From CAVZZG01 sp963779685 (lineage in GTDB: Bacteria; Actinomycetota; Thermoleophilia; Gaiellales; F1-60-MAGs149), in contig CAVZZG010000003.1 in assembly GCA_963779685.1 (NCBI GenBank), forward strand, positions 2,170,001-2,234,000: a stretch of 64,000 nucleotides of DNA, written 5' to 3'. The notes under the pieces were generated by a model. It saw nothing but the letters and a program-made list of their open reading frames with translations, was not told the origin of the DNA and searched no databases. The translations under genes and the position numbers were made by a program. This document shows positions 63,082 to 64,000 of this stretch, in pieces. Position 1 is the stretch's first letter; every line of letters begins with the position of its first letter.

Positions 63082-64000
63082 CTACACCAGCAGGCTGATG
63101 ATCTCGTGCGGGCGGTAGGGGATCTCGGCGACGCCGTCACGGATCGGGATGGCATCGCCAGGGTCCTCCAGCAGGTTGCAGCGCCGTACCTCGGTGCCGT
63201 GCGGCAGACCGAGGTGCAGCCGGGCCGTGCCACGCGCGCCGTGGGCCTCGTAGAGCCGGAGCACCAGGGCATCGGTGTCCTCTGACCGCTTGATCGTGTC
63301 GAGCACGAGGTTCGGGTCGTCGCACCATGCCAGCGAGCGCGGCTCGTGCGAGCCGGCGAGCCACCGCACCGGGGCCTCGAAGCGGGCGGCCTCGGCCACC
63401 ACGCCCGCCTCCCGCCAGCCGCCCGCGTGGGGCATCACGGCGTAGGCGAACTCGTGCAGCCCGATGTCGGCGGTCGGGTCGGGCACGGCCGGCGACCGCA
63501 GCAGGCTGATCCGCATCTCGTTGCCGTAGGTCGAGTAGCCGTACTTGCAGTCGGTCAGGAGGGCCACGCCGAAGCCGTGCTCGGAGAGGTCGGCGAAGCG
63601 GTGACCCGGCACCTCGAATCGCGCCAGGTCGTGGCTGGTCGAGTAGTGCGTGGGCCGCTCCGCATGGCCGAACTGCATCTGGTACGTCGCGTTGGCGCCG
63701 CGGACGGCGACCGGGAACAGCACCTTCAGCATGGTGTGGCGCTCGTGCCAGTCGACGGTGCAGCGGAACTCCAGCCGCGGCGACCCGGCATCGAGCCGCA
63801 CCAGCTGGCGCATCGAGCTGTTGCGGCCGACGGAGCGCTCGACGGCGACCTCCGCGCGCAGCCCGCCCGCGCCGGCCAGCACCACCGACTCGGCCGGCGG
63901 GCAGTCGCGCACGGTCTCGAGATGGAACGGGTCGACGTCCCACGCGTCGTAGTCGGTCGGGTGGTCGTCGTAGACCTGCAGCACGTTGCCCGGTCCGGCC
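63082..64000 (-). CDS. Alpha-mannosidase, glycoside hydrolase family 38 (C-terminal part; N-terminus beyond window)
   Basis: The frame is open to the right edge, so at least 305 C-terminal residues are present. The visible part begins GPGNVLQVYDDHPTDYDAWD and continues with GH38 C-terminal beta-domain blocks: LEFRCTVDWHERHTMLKVLF, YQMQFGHAERPTHYSTSHDL, FGVALLTDCKYGYSTYGNEM and LHEFAYAVMPHAGGW. These are strong marks of GH38 alpha-mannosidase C-terminal domains; the catalytic Asp lies in the part that is cut off. It would release mannose from alpha-mannosides in the cytosol, consistent with the neighbouring glycoside importers and GH4 enzymes. Confidence 0.9.
   Translation of the reverse strand, partial: AGPGNVLQVYDDHPTDYDAWDVDPFHLETVRDCPPAESVVLAGAGGLRAEVAVERSVGRNSSMRQLVRLDAGSPRLEFRCTVDWHERHTMLKVLFPVAVRGANATYQMQFGHAERPTHYSTSHDLARFEVPGHRFADLSEHGFGVALLTDCKYGYSTYGNEMRISLLRSPAVPDPTADIGLHEFAYAVMPHAGGWREAGVVAEAARFEAPVRWLAGSHEPRSLAWCDDPNLVLDTIKRSEDTDALVLRLYEAHGARGTARLHLGLPHGTEVRRCNLLEDPGDAIPIRDGVAEIPYRPHEIISLLV

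Overview
The window is a GC-rich chromosome segment (about 70 percent G+C by eye) with tightly packed genes, many GTG or TTG starts, and many 4-bp ATGA/GTGA overlaps. Six transcription-unit first genes carry TAnnnT exactly 6 nt before the start codon, which is the signature of leaderless mRNA. With the MoxR/DUF58/SpoIIM/RDD/DUF4129/DUF4350 cluster and several multi-sugar ABC importers, this points to a soil-type actinobacterium; a deep lineage such as Thermoleophilia is plausible but not proven. I saw no rRNA, tRNA, CRISPR, prophage or transposase.

Layout. 1-2.8 kb: a gamma-glutamyl module (SDR oxidoreductase, class II glutamine amidotransferase, glutamine-synthetase-like ligase). 2.9-7.9 kb: a five-gene operon of two-component system, secreted LolA/DUF2092-type protein and ABC-2 exporter. 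8.0-14.6 kb: an HpcH/HpaI aldolase facing a four-gene hut-type operon (hutU-hutH-hutI-hutF) whose enzymes carry unusual active-site substitutions. 14.6-15.0 kb: a repeat-bearing intergenic region. 15-22.4 kb: oxidoreductases, a FocA/NirC-type channel, ACC deaminase with an AceE-like TPP enzyme, a cupin and a stand-alone LigD-type polymerase. 22.4-25 kb: a flavin hydroxy-acid oxidase and a ureohydrolase that diverge from a palindromic promoter, then a CGNR regulator. 25-32 kb: the MoxR/DUF58 membrane-protein cluster. 32.1-39 kb: DUF3291, a Gfo/Idh/MocA plus MDR pair, DUF899, a decarboxylase fused to a cyclic-nucleotide-binding domain, and a threonine-synthase-like enzyme, closing with a nested inverted-repeat cluster.

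39.3-64 kb is a carbohydrate catabolic island: one MsiK/UgpC-like ATPase, three substrate-binding lipoproteins, two permease pairs, three GH4 glycosidases, three sugar kinases (FGGY, PfkB, BadF type), NagB, a class II aldolase, a BKACE enzyme, a TIM-barrel epimerase, sugar dehydrogenases and a GH38 alpha-mannosidase. Two GH4 genes are each translationally coupled to a sugar kinase and no PTS gene is present. This suggests ABC uptake of glycosides, intracellular phosphorylation and NAD-dependent GH4 cleavage, with amino-sugar phosphates entering glycolysis through NagB.

Five genes (response regulator, hutU, AceE-like, an MDR dehydrogenase and one substrate-binding protein) are interrupted by single-base frame changes, seven in total. 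Most are likely consensus errors in the assembly, but the AceE-like gene has three and could be a true pseudogene.
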